Under the pieces are notes generated by a model. It was not told where the DNA came from, did not search any database, and saw only the letters and a program-made list of their open reading frames with translations. 43,829 nt of DNA from an uncultured Bacillota bacterium (GTDB lineage: Bacteria > Bacillota > Clostridia > Oscillospirales > Oscillospiraceae), in assembly GCA_947383275.1 (NCBI GenBank), contig CANDCW010000015.1:1-43829 (forward strand). The letters are read 5' to 3'. Of this stretch, positions 1 to 6,338 are shown in pieces (within the stretch, counting starts at the first letter, position 1; the number at the start of each line of letters is the position of its first letter). The position numbers were made by a program, and so were the translations under genes.

Positions 1-440
1 TCGGGTTTCACTACGGAAACAGAAATGATGTCCAACAGAAACGGGTTTTCTCCATTAGTATGCGGTTTATCGGGGTTGCATCGGTGCTGATATTTGCGGT
101 TTCCATGTTTGGCGGCTCCCATATTGCGCGGCTGTTTGCGGATGACACATCGGAAGTTTACCAAATTGCGGCGAATGGCTTTACGATTTTTTCATACAGC
201 TTTCTATTCTACGGCTTGAACAATTTTACTTCCGCGATGTTCACGGCATTGTCAAACGGAAAAGTATCGGCGGTTCTTTCCTTTTTGCGGACGTTCGGCC
301 TGCTGGCCGGTGGCATCCTGTTACTGCCCCATATTTGGGGAATAGCGGGAGTATGGCTGGCTGTTCCAGTCGCAGAGGGAATTATGTTCGTTGTATCTGC
401 GGTCTGTCTTCTCCACTATCGGAAACGGTATTCCTACTAA
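1..440 (+). CDS. MATE family efflux transporter, C-terminal part (5' end outside window)
   Basis: The reading frame is open from base 3 and runs off the left edge, so only the last ~146 codons are seen. The first residues read GFHYGNRN, which fits the family motif after a Pro-rich turn (P-x-I-x-Y-N-Y-G), followed by about four hydrophobic membrane segments and a short basic tail ending YRKRYSY. MATE proteins are inner-membrane cation-coupled exporters of drugs or metabolites; the substrate cannot be told. An internal ATG at 60 is not the real start because the homologous frame continues upstream. The stop at 438-440 has no terminator hairpin and is followed directly by reverse-strand gene debris, so the native downstream sequence has probably been lost. 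Confidence 0.8.
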   Translation, partial: GFHYGNRNDVQQKRVFSISMRFIGVASVLIFAVSMFGGSHIARLFADDTSEVYQIAANGFTIFSYSFLFYGLNNFTSAMFTALSNGKVSAVLSFLRTFGLLAGGILLLPHIWGIAGVWLAVPVAEGIMFVVSAVCLLHYRKRYSY

Positions 441-444
441 CTAA

Positions 445-888
445 AAAATCCATCTGCCCCAGCGGCACCGGTAGGACACAGGCCACGCCCCACTTAGCCG
501 CGGTGTTGACCAGATAATTTTTGTGGGCCATCAGGTAGCGGAAGAGGTAGCGCCACACGGAGTAGCGGCGGTGGACCTTGACCGTCCGCCCACGGCTGGC
601 CGGCCGGACATAAAAGGCATAGGCGTCTGTACGACCCAGGCGCAGGGGATAGAGACAGGACACAATCACAATGGCGGCCAGGGCGCAGAGGATACTGCCC
701 AAAATCTCCGCCCAGCTCCATTGGTTGACCGCCCAGACCACCGCCAGCAGTCCGGCGGTTTTGGTGAGCAGCGTATAGGCCCCCAGGGCGGCTGCATAGG
801 AGACAATTAGGCCCCAGCCCTCAAAGGGGAGCATGAACATATTTTCCAGGTTGGCCCGGTTGCCGTCAGAGGTAAGGGCCTGCCGCAT
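445..888 (-). pseudogene. ABC-2 type permease-like remnant (broken)
   Basis: A reverse-strand open frame starting with ATG at 888 codes for hydrophobic segments and the stretch RYLMAHKNYLVNTAAKWG, which looks like the cytoplasmic start of an ABC-2 permease subunit. The frame runs on to 382, but below about 445 it is simply the complement of the MATE gene end, so the true 3' end is missing. Its 5' side is joined directly to a LytTR fragment. The permease assignment is from residue pattern only, and the order of segments looks scrambled. Best read as a truncated gene left by rearrangement rather than an expressed protein. Confidence 0.4.
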
Positions 889-895
889 GACTCCG

Positions 896-1075
896 GCGGA
901 GAAAGCGCCCGTCCACCCTCCGCTCCAGATCCTCCAGCTTGTCGTAGTAGTCGCTCACTGTCCCGTCACTTTTGTGGAGGTAGATTTTCCGGCCCAATAC
1001 CTCGCAGTACACAATATCTGATAGGAGAACCACCTCGCAGCCGGTTCCCCGCTGGCCCGGAGGGGAGATGGAACT
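896..1075 (-). pseudogene. LytTR DNA-binding domain remnant
   Basis: Reading the reverse strand from about 1075 gives LLSDIVYCEVLGRKIYLHK, then an acidic helix with DYYDKLEDLERR and then GRFLR. This is the signature core of the LytTR domain (the -D-I-x-Y-x-E-, -G-R-x-I-x-L-H- and -L-E-x-R-x- -F-x-R- positions). In intact members FxR is followed by a C-H-R-S-Y-L-V-N-L segment; here the match stops abruptly at about 896 and the sequence passes into the permease-like remnant. No start codon with a ribosome site and no response-regulator receiver domain are present. It lacks anything needed for phosphorelay signalling and is surely non-functional. Confidence 0.6.
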
Positions 1076-1079
1076 ACAA

Positions 1080-1712
1080 TCAGGTAATATCCCGTTTCTG
1101 ATACACTTTTACCGCGACCCGGTAGGAGATAAAAAACCAGAGGTTGGAAATCGCAAGTACAATGTTAAACGCTAACAGGATATTCTCTTTCACGGGGATA
1201 AACAGATTGGTGAGCAGCACGATCCCCACAATGATCCCCGTGGACGCCATGAAGGACATCATAAACACGATCTGGGATTTTTCCGGGTCAAACAGATAAG
1301 CGCAAGGCAGGCTGATTCCGCCGGCCAGCAGTGTGGCGCTGATGCCGATAGACCCATACAGGCACAGGGAATGGAGGGTCATGCCAACACCGAAGGCCCA
1401 AAGGATCAGGCAGGGAATCAGCGCGGTAAGCAGCCCCAGGACGGCAAGCAGGATGTAAAACACGAATTTCTCTCCGATGATCTGGCTCCTGGACACCGGC
1501 ATGGTAATCACATTTTTGTTCCACTTGGAGGCGGCGTCGCTGGTGATACTGATAAAAACCGCGGTAGTGGAGGCCACCGGAGCCAGAACCAGCAGCGCAC
1601 TTGTCTCCAGAAGGAACGACAGCCCGAACCCCAGAACAACCAAACTGACTACGGTGACCAGGATATTGCTCTTGGCGATATAGAGGTCCTTCAGCAGAAC
1701 GCCTTTCATCAC
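1080..1712 (-). CDS. ABC-2 type transporter permease subunit
   Basis: 210 residues with six clear hydrophobic segments and the N-terminal pattern MMKGVLLKDLYIAKSN typical of short ABC-2 permeases (ABC2_membrane_5-like). It would form the membrane channel for the ATPase coded just upstream. Its ATG overlaps the stop of the ATPase gene by 4 bases, a sign of translational coupling in a three-gene operon (regulator, ATPase, permease). Homologous GntR-linked modules such as YtrABC of Bacillus respond to cell-wall-active antibiotics; that role is an analogy, and the exported substrate is not shown by the sequence. Confidence 0.8.
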   Translation of the reverse strand: MMKGVLLKDLYIAKSNILVTVVSLVVLGFGLSFLLETSALLVLAPVASTTAVFISITSDAASKWNKNVITMPVSRSQIIGEKFVFYILLAVLGLLTALIPCLILWAFGVGMTLHSLCLYGSIGISATLLAGGISLPCAYLFDPEKSQIVFMMSFMASTGIIVGIVLLTNLFIPVKENILLAFNIVLAISNLWFFISYRVAVKVYQKRDIT

Positions 1713-2566
1713 TTCTCCCCCTTTACATAGAGCAGCATGATCTCGTCAATGGTGGCCGGAACCACCATGGCCTTCGGATACTTCTTCTGCATCTTCTCCC
1801 GGTCGGCCACCAGCACCTGCCATTCATAGTCCATTTTGCGGTACACGATGATGTCGGCCTTGTCCAGCGCGTCAAACTGCGCCGCTCCGCACTTGATGAT
1901 GCCGTACTGCTCCACCAGCTCGTCCTTGGGCTTGGAAAAGACCACTTTCCCCTCATGGATGAACACGATATAGTCCGCAATCTTCTCCAGGTCGCTGGTG
2001 ATGTGGGAGGACACCAGAATGGAGTGGTCCTCCTCCTGAACAAAGTCCAGCAGCATATCCAGAATGTCATCCCGGATCACCGGGTCCAAACCGCTGGTGG
2101 CTTCGTCCAAGATCAGTAACTTGGAGTGGTGGGAGAGGGCAACGGAGATTGCCAGCTTCATCTTCATCCCCTTGGAGAACTGCTTGAGGGGCTTGTCAGG
2201 GGGCAGGGAAAACTGCTTCAAAAGGCGGAAGTAGGCCGTTTCGTCCCAGGAGCGGTAGATGCGTTTCATAACCCCGTTGAGCTTCCTGGGGGAGAGGATT
2301 TCGGGGTAGTTGCTGCCGTCAAAGACCACGCCGATCTCTTCCTTGGTATCGCCGTCCAGTCCTTCTTTCCCGAAAATGGAGACCTGGCCCGCCTCCTTCT
2401 GGATCAGGCCCAGGGCCGCGTTGATGGTCGTACTTTTCCCGGCGCCGTTTTCCCCAATCAGCCCCACAATGGAGCCGCTGGGGACGGAAAACGAGACCTG
2501 ATCCAAAACAAAATCCGGATAGGTCTTGGTCAGTCCTGAAACAGTGAGCGCATTTGTCATGGTCAA
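1709..2566 (-). CDS. ABC transporter ATP-binding protein
   Basis: 285 residues. Walker A GENGAGKST at residues 38-46, a signature helix FSKGMKMK at 130-137 (an accepted variant of LSGGQ), Walker B LLILDEATSGLDP at 150-162 and the switch histidine in SSH at 188. The last ~80 residues form a small accessory domain as in drug/bacitracin-type exporters. It powers the permease coded downstream. The start codon overlaps the stop of the GntR gene by 4 bases, and a second ATG lies two codons in; the first is preferred because of the coupling overlap. Confidence 0.9.
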   Translation of the reverse strand: MTMTNALTVSGLTKTYPDFVLDQVSFSVPSGSIVGLIGENGAGKSTTINAALGLIQKEAGQVSIFGKEGLDGDTKEEIGVVFDGSNYPEILSPRKLNGVMKRIYRSWDETAYFRLLKQFSLPPDKPLKQFSKGMKMKLAISVALSHHSKLLILDEATSGLDPVIRDDILDMLLDFVQEEDHSILVSSHITSDLEKIADYIVFIHEGKVVFSKPKDELVEQYGIIKCGAAQFDALDKADIIVYRKMDYEWQVLVADREKMQKKYPKAMVVPATIDEIMLLYVKGEK

Positions 2567-2937
2567 TCCTCCTCGTACAGAAGCGTCAACAGGTTCAGCA
2601 TTTTATCAAGAGGGATTCCGCTTGTGCGGGCAATCTCAATGGCCTCGTTAAAATGCTCCTCGATTTTCTTTTGCTGCTCCTCCAGATAAAAGTCCTGATT
2701 CTGCGCGGAAACAAAGCAGCCCTTTCCCGCCGTCGTCTCGATAAACCCGTCCGCTTGCAGAAGGTCGTATGCCTTCTGCACTGTCAAAACGCTGATCTGC
2801 AAGGATTTCGCTAAGGAGCGGATGGAGGGAAGGGGGTCTCCCGCCTTCAGCTCCCCGCTCATGATCTGCGCTTTTACCTGGGTCGAGATCTGTTCATATA
2901 GGGGACGGCTCGTTTTGTTGCTGACTACAATCTCCAA
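2563..2937 (-). CDS. GntR family transcriptional regulator, YtrA subfamily
   Basis: 124 residues. An N-terminal winged helix-turn-helix (PLYEQISTQVKAQIMSGELKAG..LPSIRSLAKSL) is followed by only ~50 residues, the short C-terminal dimerisation arm of the YtrA group rather than a full ligand-binding domain. Such proteins repress their own operon, which usually codes for an ABC exporter, exactly as here. A good promoter and a 7-bp inverted repeat overlap the region just upstream of this gene, consistent with autorepression. The inducer is unknown. Confidence 0.9.
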   Translation of the reverse strand: MEIVVSNKTSRPLYEQISTQVKAQIMSGELKAGDPLPSIRSLAKSLQISVLTVQKAYDLLQADGFIETTAGKGCFVSAQNQDFYLEEQQKKIEEHFNEAIEIARTSGIPLDKMLNLLTLLYEED

Positions 2938-2960
2938 ATTCCCACCGCCTATCCGTTATT

Positions 2961-2987
2961 TACTGTATTGTATTAACAAGTACAGTA
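2961..2987. promoter_or_regulatory. Probable GntR operator: inverted repeat TACTGTA-N13-TACAGTA
   Basis: Perfect 7-base arms at 2961-2967 and 2981-2987, 20 bp centre to centre (two helical turns). The site overlaps the -10 element of the GntR operon promoter and reaches the transcription start, so a bound dimer would block RNA polymerase. YtrA-type regulators are known to bind such two-turn palindromes. Binding by the neighbouring GntR protein is inferred. Confidence 0.7.
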
Positions 2988-3012
2988 TAGGGCGGATTGC
3001 TACAGTTGTCAA
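2984..3012 (-). promoter_or_regulatory. Sigma-A promoter of the GntR-ABC operon
   Basis: On the reverse strand TTGACA (3007-3012), a 17-bp spacer, and TATACT (2984-2989), about 50 bp upstream of the GntR start codon. This is a near-consensus vegetative promoter, and its -10 box overlaps the inverted repeat described as the operator. Confidence 0.8.
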
Positions 3013-3030
3013 GGGGGATTTTCAAAAACA

Positions 3031-3064
3031 GAGGGACATGGGGCGAACTTACCTCATGTCCCTC
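3031..3064 (-). terminator. Rho-independent terminator of a lost MATE gene
   Basis: Arms GAGGGACATG (3031-3040) and CATGTCCCTC (3055-3064), with a few more pairs inside; on the reverse strand the hairpin is followed by a T-rich tail (TGTTTTT). It sits 23 bp beyond the stop codon of the MATE C-terminal remnant and serves nothing else on that strand. Confidence 0.7.
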
Positions 3065-3086
3065 TTGGTATATGAACCGAACATTT

Positions 3087-3197
3087 TTAATACCCATACC
3101 GCTTCCGGTATTTCAGCAGCAGCGCCGCCGCCATGACTGTCCCCAGCAGCCCGGCCACCGGCGTTGCCAGATGCCCACCGCCACCCACTGATTTCAT
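3087..3197 (-). pseudogene. MATE exporter C-terminal remnant
   Basis: Reverse-strand frame of 36 codons ending in TAA at 3087-3089. It contains HLATPVAGLLG, a hydrophobic segment and the tail LLKYRKRYGY, which matches the tail of the MATE gene at the left edge (LAVPVAEG ... LLHYRKRYSY). An in-frame stop lies just upstream of its first ATG and no further MATE-like coding is visible there. Together with the terminator behind it, this is the surviving 3' end of a second, reverse-oriented MATE gene. Confidence 0.6.
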
Positions 3198-3412
3198 GGC
3201 CTCAATTTACTCTGACTTAGTTGATAAACTGTTTATTATACATCAAATGTTTGGAGCCAGAGAGCTTTTTCTGATTGCAATCAGGATTTGTTTTTGGTCA
3301 TAAAGAAAGAAGACCACTCCATAATTCCAGAATTGATCCAGAGTGAAATAAAACGCAGGGTCAGTTTTTTGTGTGACGAGCCATTATTTGCTTCGATAAT
3401 CAATTCCCAGCA
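3198..3412. other. AT-rich intergenic stretch
   Basis: Noticeably AT-richer than the flanking genes. It contains one perfect 14-bp palindrome (CTGATTGCAATCAG, 3271-3284), and no supportable gene. A reverse frame of ~45 codons ending at 3243 has a protein-like composition but no start or recognisable family. Confidence 0.5.
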
Positions 3413-3441
3413 TTGCGAAAAGGATCATTTTTGTGTATAAT
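3413..3441 (+). promoter_or_regulatory. Promoter of the HipA-like kinase gene
   Basis: TTGCGA (3413-3418), 17-bp spacer, TATAAT (3436-3441). Transcription would begin near 3448. This rules out the in-frame TTG at 3413 as a start codon, because it is the -35 box itself. Confidence 0.75.
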
Positions 3442-3472
3442 GAGGCTATCTCAGAGAAAGGAGGCTGGGCCA

Positions 3473-4585
3473 ATGGCTGCTCATAACAGCGGGACGGGTT
3501 ATATTCTGCTCAACAAGGATATTCCCACGCTGGCGTTCCACTGCCGGCGCAACGAGTTTGACGAGCCGGAGTTTTTTGAAGACCAGTGGTTTACCCCGCT
3601 CCGGCCGATTGGCTACCGTGAGCTGACCTCTTTCCTGGACCATCGAAAGGCGCCTAAGCACCGCAAGCATATCCAGCAGCTGCTGGAGCAGTATGGCTGC
3701 GATGATCCGGAGGGATTTCTCCGCGTCACCCATGCTCTTTCTCTGAATGACACGTTCTGGGTACGGGAATCGGACTCACCGCTGACCTGGCGTGAGGTCT
3801 CCCTCTATACCAATCCGTTCAGCGAAATCATCAGCGAGGCCGCCTTTGACGGGATCATCAGTGAGACAGACCTGTCCTCCACCTCCCCGGAGTTCGGGAC
3901 GGACGGATATTACGCCAAGTGCTGGAAACGGGAGGCCAGCGGTATTTTCCTCTATAAGAGCGGCAGCGCACATTATGAAATCGAACCGCTTTCCGAGTAT
4001 CTGGCTGCCCAGTTGTCCGGCCAGCTGTGCCCCGGGGCAGTCCCTTACGACATGGATTACTACCGGGAGAAGCTGGTCAGCAAATGCCCGCTCTTTACCA
4101 ACGAGACTGTGGGTCTGGCCAAAGCCAGCGCAGTATTCCGTGGAGAAGAGCGTACCATACCGGAACTACTGGCCTATTTCGAGAGTATCGGCAGCGGAAA
4201 CGCTTTCCGGAGAATGTGCGTCCTAGACGCCATTATCCTGAATACCGACCGCCACTATGGAAACTTCGGCGTGCTGTTTGATACAGACACACTGGAGATC
4301 CGGGGGATGGCGCCGGTGTTCGACCACAATCGGAGCCTGCTGCCTGAACTGGACAACGATCAGTTGGCAGACCCGGCCTGGTATCCGCGGCGCTGTAAGC
4401 CCAGACTGGGCCAGGACTTCATCCGAAACGCCAGAGGCCTGCTGACGGACGATATCCGCTGGGATCTGATGGAGCTGAAGGACTTCACGTTCCAGCAGCA
4501 CCCCTGCATCCATGCGGAGCAGGAAAGATTGGATGCCTTGAGCAAAATTGTTCAAAGGCAGATACACTTGATTCTATCAGAGTAA
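3473..4585 (+). CDS. HipA/CtkA-like protein kinase domain protein
   Basis: 370 residues from the ATG at 3473, chosen because AAAGGAGG lies 8 bases upstream and the promoter lies between this ATG and the earlier TTG. The C-terminal half has the HipA-type kinase core: LNTDRHYGN with putative catalytic Asp259 and metal-binding Asn264, then PVFDHN with Asp284 as metal ligand, and a Lys at 162 in LYKSG. The N-terminal ~125 residues (with CRRNEFDEPEFF and HRKAPKHRKH) are a separate domain that I do not recognise. HipA and CtkA proteins phosphorylate serine/threonine residues of cellular targets. No HipB-type antitoxin or HTH gene is adjacent, so this is a stand-alone gene with its own promoter and terminator. 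The target is unknown. Confidence 0.7.
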   Translation: MAAHNSGTGYILLNKDIPTLAFHCRRNEFDEPEFFEDQWFTPLRPIGYRELTSFLDHRKAPKHRKHIQQLLEQYGCDDPEGFLRVTHALSLNDTFWVRESDSPLTWREVSLYTNPFSEIISEAAFDGIISETDLSSTSPEFGTDGYYAKCWKREASGIFLYKSGSAHYEIEPLSEYLAAQLSGQLCPGAVPYDMDYYREKLVSKCPLFTNETVGLAKASAVFRGEERTIPELLAYFESIGSGNAFRRMCVLDAIILNTDRHYGNFGVLFDTDTLEIRGMAPVFDHNRSLLPELDNDQLADPAWYPRRCKPRLGQDFIRNARGLLTDDIRWDLMELKDFTFQQHPCIHAEQERLDALSKIVQRQIHLILSE

Positions 4586-4600
4586 TATCATAAAATACCC

Positions 4601-4637
4601 GCAAGGGGACTATGGGCATTGCCTGTGGTTCCCTTGC
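4601..4637 (+). terminator. Terminator after the HipA-like gene
   Basis: GCAAGGG (4601-4607) pairs with CCCTTGC (4631-4637), with further pairing possible in the long loop; the tail is CTTTTCTT. It lies 16 bp past the stop codon. Confidence 0.6.
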
Positions 4638-4702
4638 CTTTTCTTACGAAGGCAGGCTGTCATCTGTTATGATGACGATTCCCGACTCCCTTTCTTGATA
4701 CA

Positions 4703-4736
4703 AGAAGCAGGGACGGCGTGTGCCGTCCCTGCTTCT
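4703..4736 (-). terminator. Terminator hairpin of spoVT
   Basis: A perfect 15-bp stem, AGAAGCAGGGACGGC (4703-4717) against 4722-4736, with a GTGT loop. On the reverse strand it begins 2 bp after the spoVT stop codon. The tail is only weakly T-rich, so the very strong stem must do most of the work. Confidence 0.65.
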
Positions 4737-4738
4737 GC

Positions 4739-5284
4739 TCAGCTCTCCATGTGCCGTCCCAAGAAGCCAGCAATAGACTGGACCAATTTGTACTCTACCT
4801 CGCCGCCAACGAGACGGTCCGCCCCATCCCCGGCAAAAAGGACGCAGCCCAGTACATCGCCCTCGGACAGGATAGGCGCTGCCGTGGACAAAGAATACTT
4901 CTCGCTGTCGGCGCATAAGGGAATAGTCTCCTCCCCAGGCTTATACTGGTAAACCTGCCGCCCCTCCATCAGCCGTTCTACCTGAGGAGAAATGGCTTTC
5001 TCCGTCAGCTCCCGGCGGGGTGCCCCAGCCACTGCGATGCAGCTGTCCCGGTCGGTAATGACGGTCACCTGTCCGGTAGTGCGGTTCAAGGTTTCACACA
5101 GCTGGCCGGCAAAATCCACAAGTCCGCCCATCAGGGAATACTTCTTAAAAATCACGCCGCCGTCCTTATCGGTGTATATCTCCAGGGGGTCGCCCTCACG
5201 GATACGCATAGTACGGCGTATCTCCTTGGGTATGACCACCCGCCCCAGGTCGTCAATGCGGCGCACGATACCAGTTGCTTTCAT
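4739..5284 (-). CDS. spoVT: Stage V sporulation protein T (AbrB-type regulator)
   Basis: 181 residues (178 in Bacillus subtilis). The N-terminal swapped-hairpin AbrB domain is almost canonical: MKATGIVRRIDDLGRVVIPK, then EIRRTMRIREGD. The C-terminal ~125 residues form the GAF-like domain. SpoVT is a DNA-binding regulator of sigma-G-dependent genes in the forespore. Start chosen at 5284, because GGAGG lies 10 bases upstream of this ATG but only one base from the ATG at 5293, and the family begins MKATG. Monocistronic, with its own promoter and terminator. Confidence 0.95.
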   Translation of the reverse strand: MKATGIVRRIDDLGRVVIPKEIRRTMRIREGDPLEIYTDKDGGVIFKKYSLMGGLVDFAGQLCETLNRTTGQVTVITDRDSCIAVAGAPRRELTEKAISPQVERLMEGRQVYQYKPGEETIPLCADSEKYSLSTAAPILSEGDVLGCVLFAGDGADRLVGGEVEYKLVQSIAGFLGRHMES

Positions 5285-5324
5285 TTCTCTCATGCCTCCT
5301 GCGGTTTTATTGCTTTGACAGCGT

Positions 5325-5353
5325 TAGTATCCGCAGACTCTGGCAAGATATAC
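5325..5353 (-). promoter_or_regulatory. Putative sigma-G-type promoter of spoVT
   Basis: Reverse strand: GTATA (5349-5353), 17-bp spacer, GATACTA (5325-5331), about 40 bp before the spoVT start. This fits the forespore consensus (GHATR, then CATnnTA) with one mismatch. In Bacillus spoVT is transcribed by sigma G, which supports the reading. No good sigma-A box is seen in the same interval. Confidence 0.5.
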
Positions 5354-5410
5354 AGAAATTTGCTTGTCTATGTTTTCCAGCCAAAAGCGTCGATATACAG
5401 CTGATGCTAT

Positions 5411-5438
5411 AGGGCGGCTGTTTGGCAACAGCCGCCCT
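5411..5438 (-). terminator. Terminator hairpin of the aminotransferase operon
   Basis: AGGGCGGCTGTT (5411-5422) and AACAGCCGCCCT (5427-5438) form a 12-bp perfect stem with a TGGC loop, 25 bp after the last stop codon of the operon. The downstream tail is not T-rich. Confidence 0.55.
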
Positions 5439-5462
5439 CGCGTCATCATTTTCCAGGAAAAC

Positions 5463-6320
5463 TTATTTTTTGATTCCCTTTTTCTTCATCCAGTCAGGAA
5501 GCTCATCCGGTTTCAGTCCGTGGTAGCGGCAGCCGGGATACCGGCAGTTAGCGCAGTTGCCCTTATTGCCCTTGACGGGAGGCTCACCTTTGATGTTCTT
5601 CTCCAGGAAGTCAACCAGGGCCTTGATATCGTCCTCCCCGCCGTCTACCGCCCAGTAGTGGGCGCCCTCGTTGCCACCGATGCCGCCGGCGCACACCACT
5701 TTGGCCTCACAGTGGAACATCATCTGAATGGCCTCGACCTCGGTCACAATGTCGGCGCTGGACAAGCAGTACATACCAGGATCAGCACCCATAGAAATAT
5801 CGATGTGGTTGGCGCCGCCCAGGGCCCGGCTGGCGGCGGGGACGCTGGGCACCATCTTCTCATAGCCCACAGGGCAGATATACTTCAAGCCCTTGCTGGT
5901 CATGTATCCAATGAAGTTGGGGACGGTTCCGCCGTTGAACCCGGACGTGATGACGCCCACATGGCCGTCCTGGTCAAAGGCGTTGGCGCCTTTAATGATA
6001 ACGGTATCAGCGTGATAATCCTGAAGAGCCTCGTCGATCTTCTTGTCCACAGGCTGGCCCTTGTAGAAAACATTGGGGAAGCTCTTGCGGCTGGAGGGTT
6101 CGGTTACGCACAGCAGAGCGTCGGTGCTGTTGCCCACGGTGCACAGGCCGGGCTCCACCTCATAGCCCAGTTCCTGAGCGATAAATGCGTTGGTTGTGCC
6201 GCCGGCCAGCAGAACATAGGCGTCCTTCCAAGCCTTCTGAAACTCGGGCATCTGGACCACGGCCTTGGCAATCAGGCGGCGGGCCTCAGCAGGGGTTAAC
6301 ACAAAAGTGGCTTTCATCAT
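5463..6320 (-). CDS. Conserved protein of unknown function with a C-terminal Cys/His cluster
   Basis: 285 residues, no signal peptide, no membrane segment. The N-terminal part has LTPAEARRLIAKAV and a Gly-rich LLAGGTTNAF; the middle has TVIIKGANAFDQDGHVGV and other Gly-rich loops reminiscent of a nucleotide- or substrate-binding alpha/beta fold. The C-terminus carries NCANCRYPGCRYHG, that is Cys-x2-Cys-x4-Cys-x2-His, a likely zinc or iron-sulfur site, on a basic tail. I do not recognise a named family. It is the last gene of a three-gene operon 18 bp behind an FAH-family hydrolase, so it probably acts in the same breakdown pathway or as its metal-dependent partner. No function is assigned. 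Confidence 0.8.
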   Translation of the reverse strand: MMKATFVLTPAEARRLIAKAVVQMPEFQKAWKDAYVLLAGGTTNAFIAQELGYEVEPGLCTVGNSTDALLCVTEPSSRKSFPNVFYKGQPVDKKIDEALQDYHADTVIIKGANAFDQDGHVGVITSGFNGGTVPNFIGYMTSKGLKYICPVGYEKMVPSVPAASRALGGANHIDISMGADPGMYCLSSADIVTEVEAIQMMFHCEAKVVCAGGIGGNEGAHYWAVDGGEDDIKALVDFLEKNIKGEPPVKGNKGNCANCRYPGCRYHGLKPDELPDWMKKKGIKK

Positions 6321-6338
6321 GATCGCTCCAATCTTTTA

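Noticed and set aside
3243..3385. Reverse-strand frame of about 47 codons reading FTLDQFWNYGVVFFLYDQ
   Set aside because: Looks protein-like but has no start codon or ribosome site and no recognisable family; could be a gene scrap or chance, so it is only mentioned under the intergenic stretch.
3413..3472. Longer N-terminus for the HipA-like protein from the TTG at 3413
   Set aside because: The TTG is the -35 box of the gene's promoter, and a strong ribosome site precedes the ATG at 3473.
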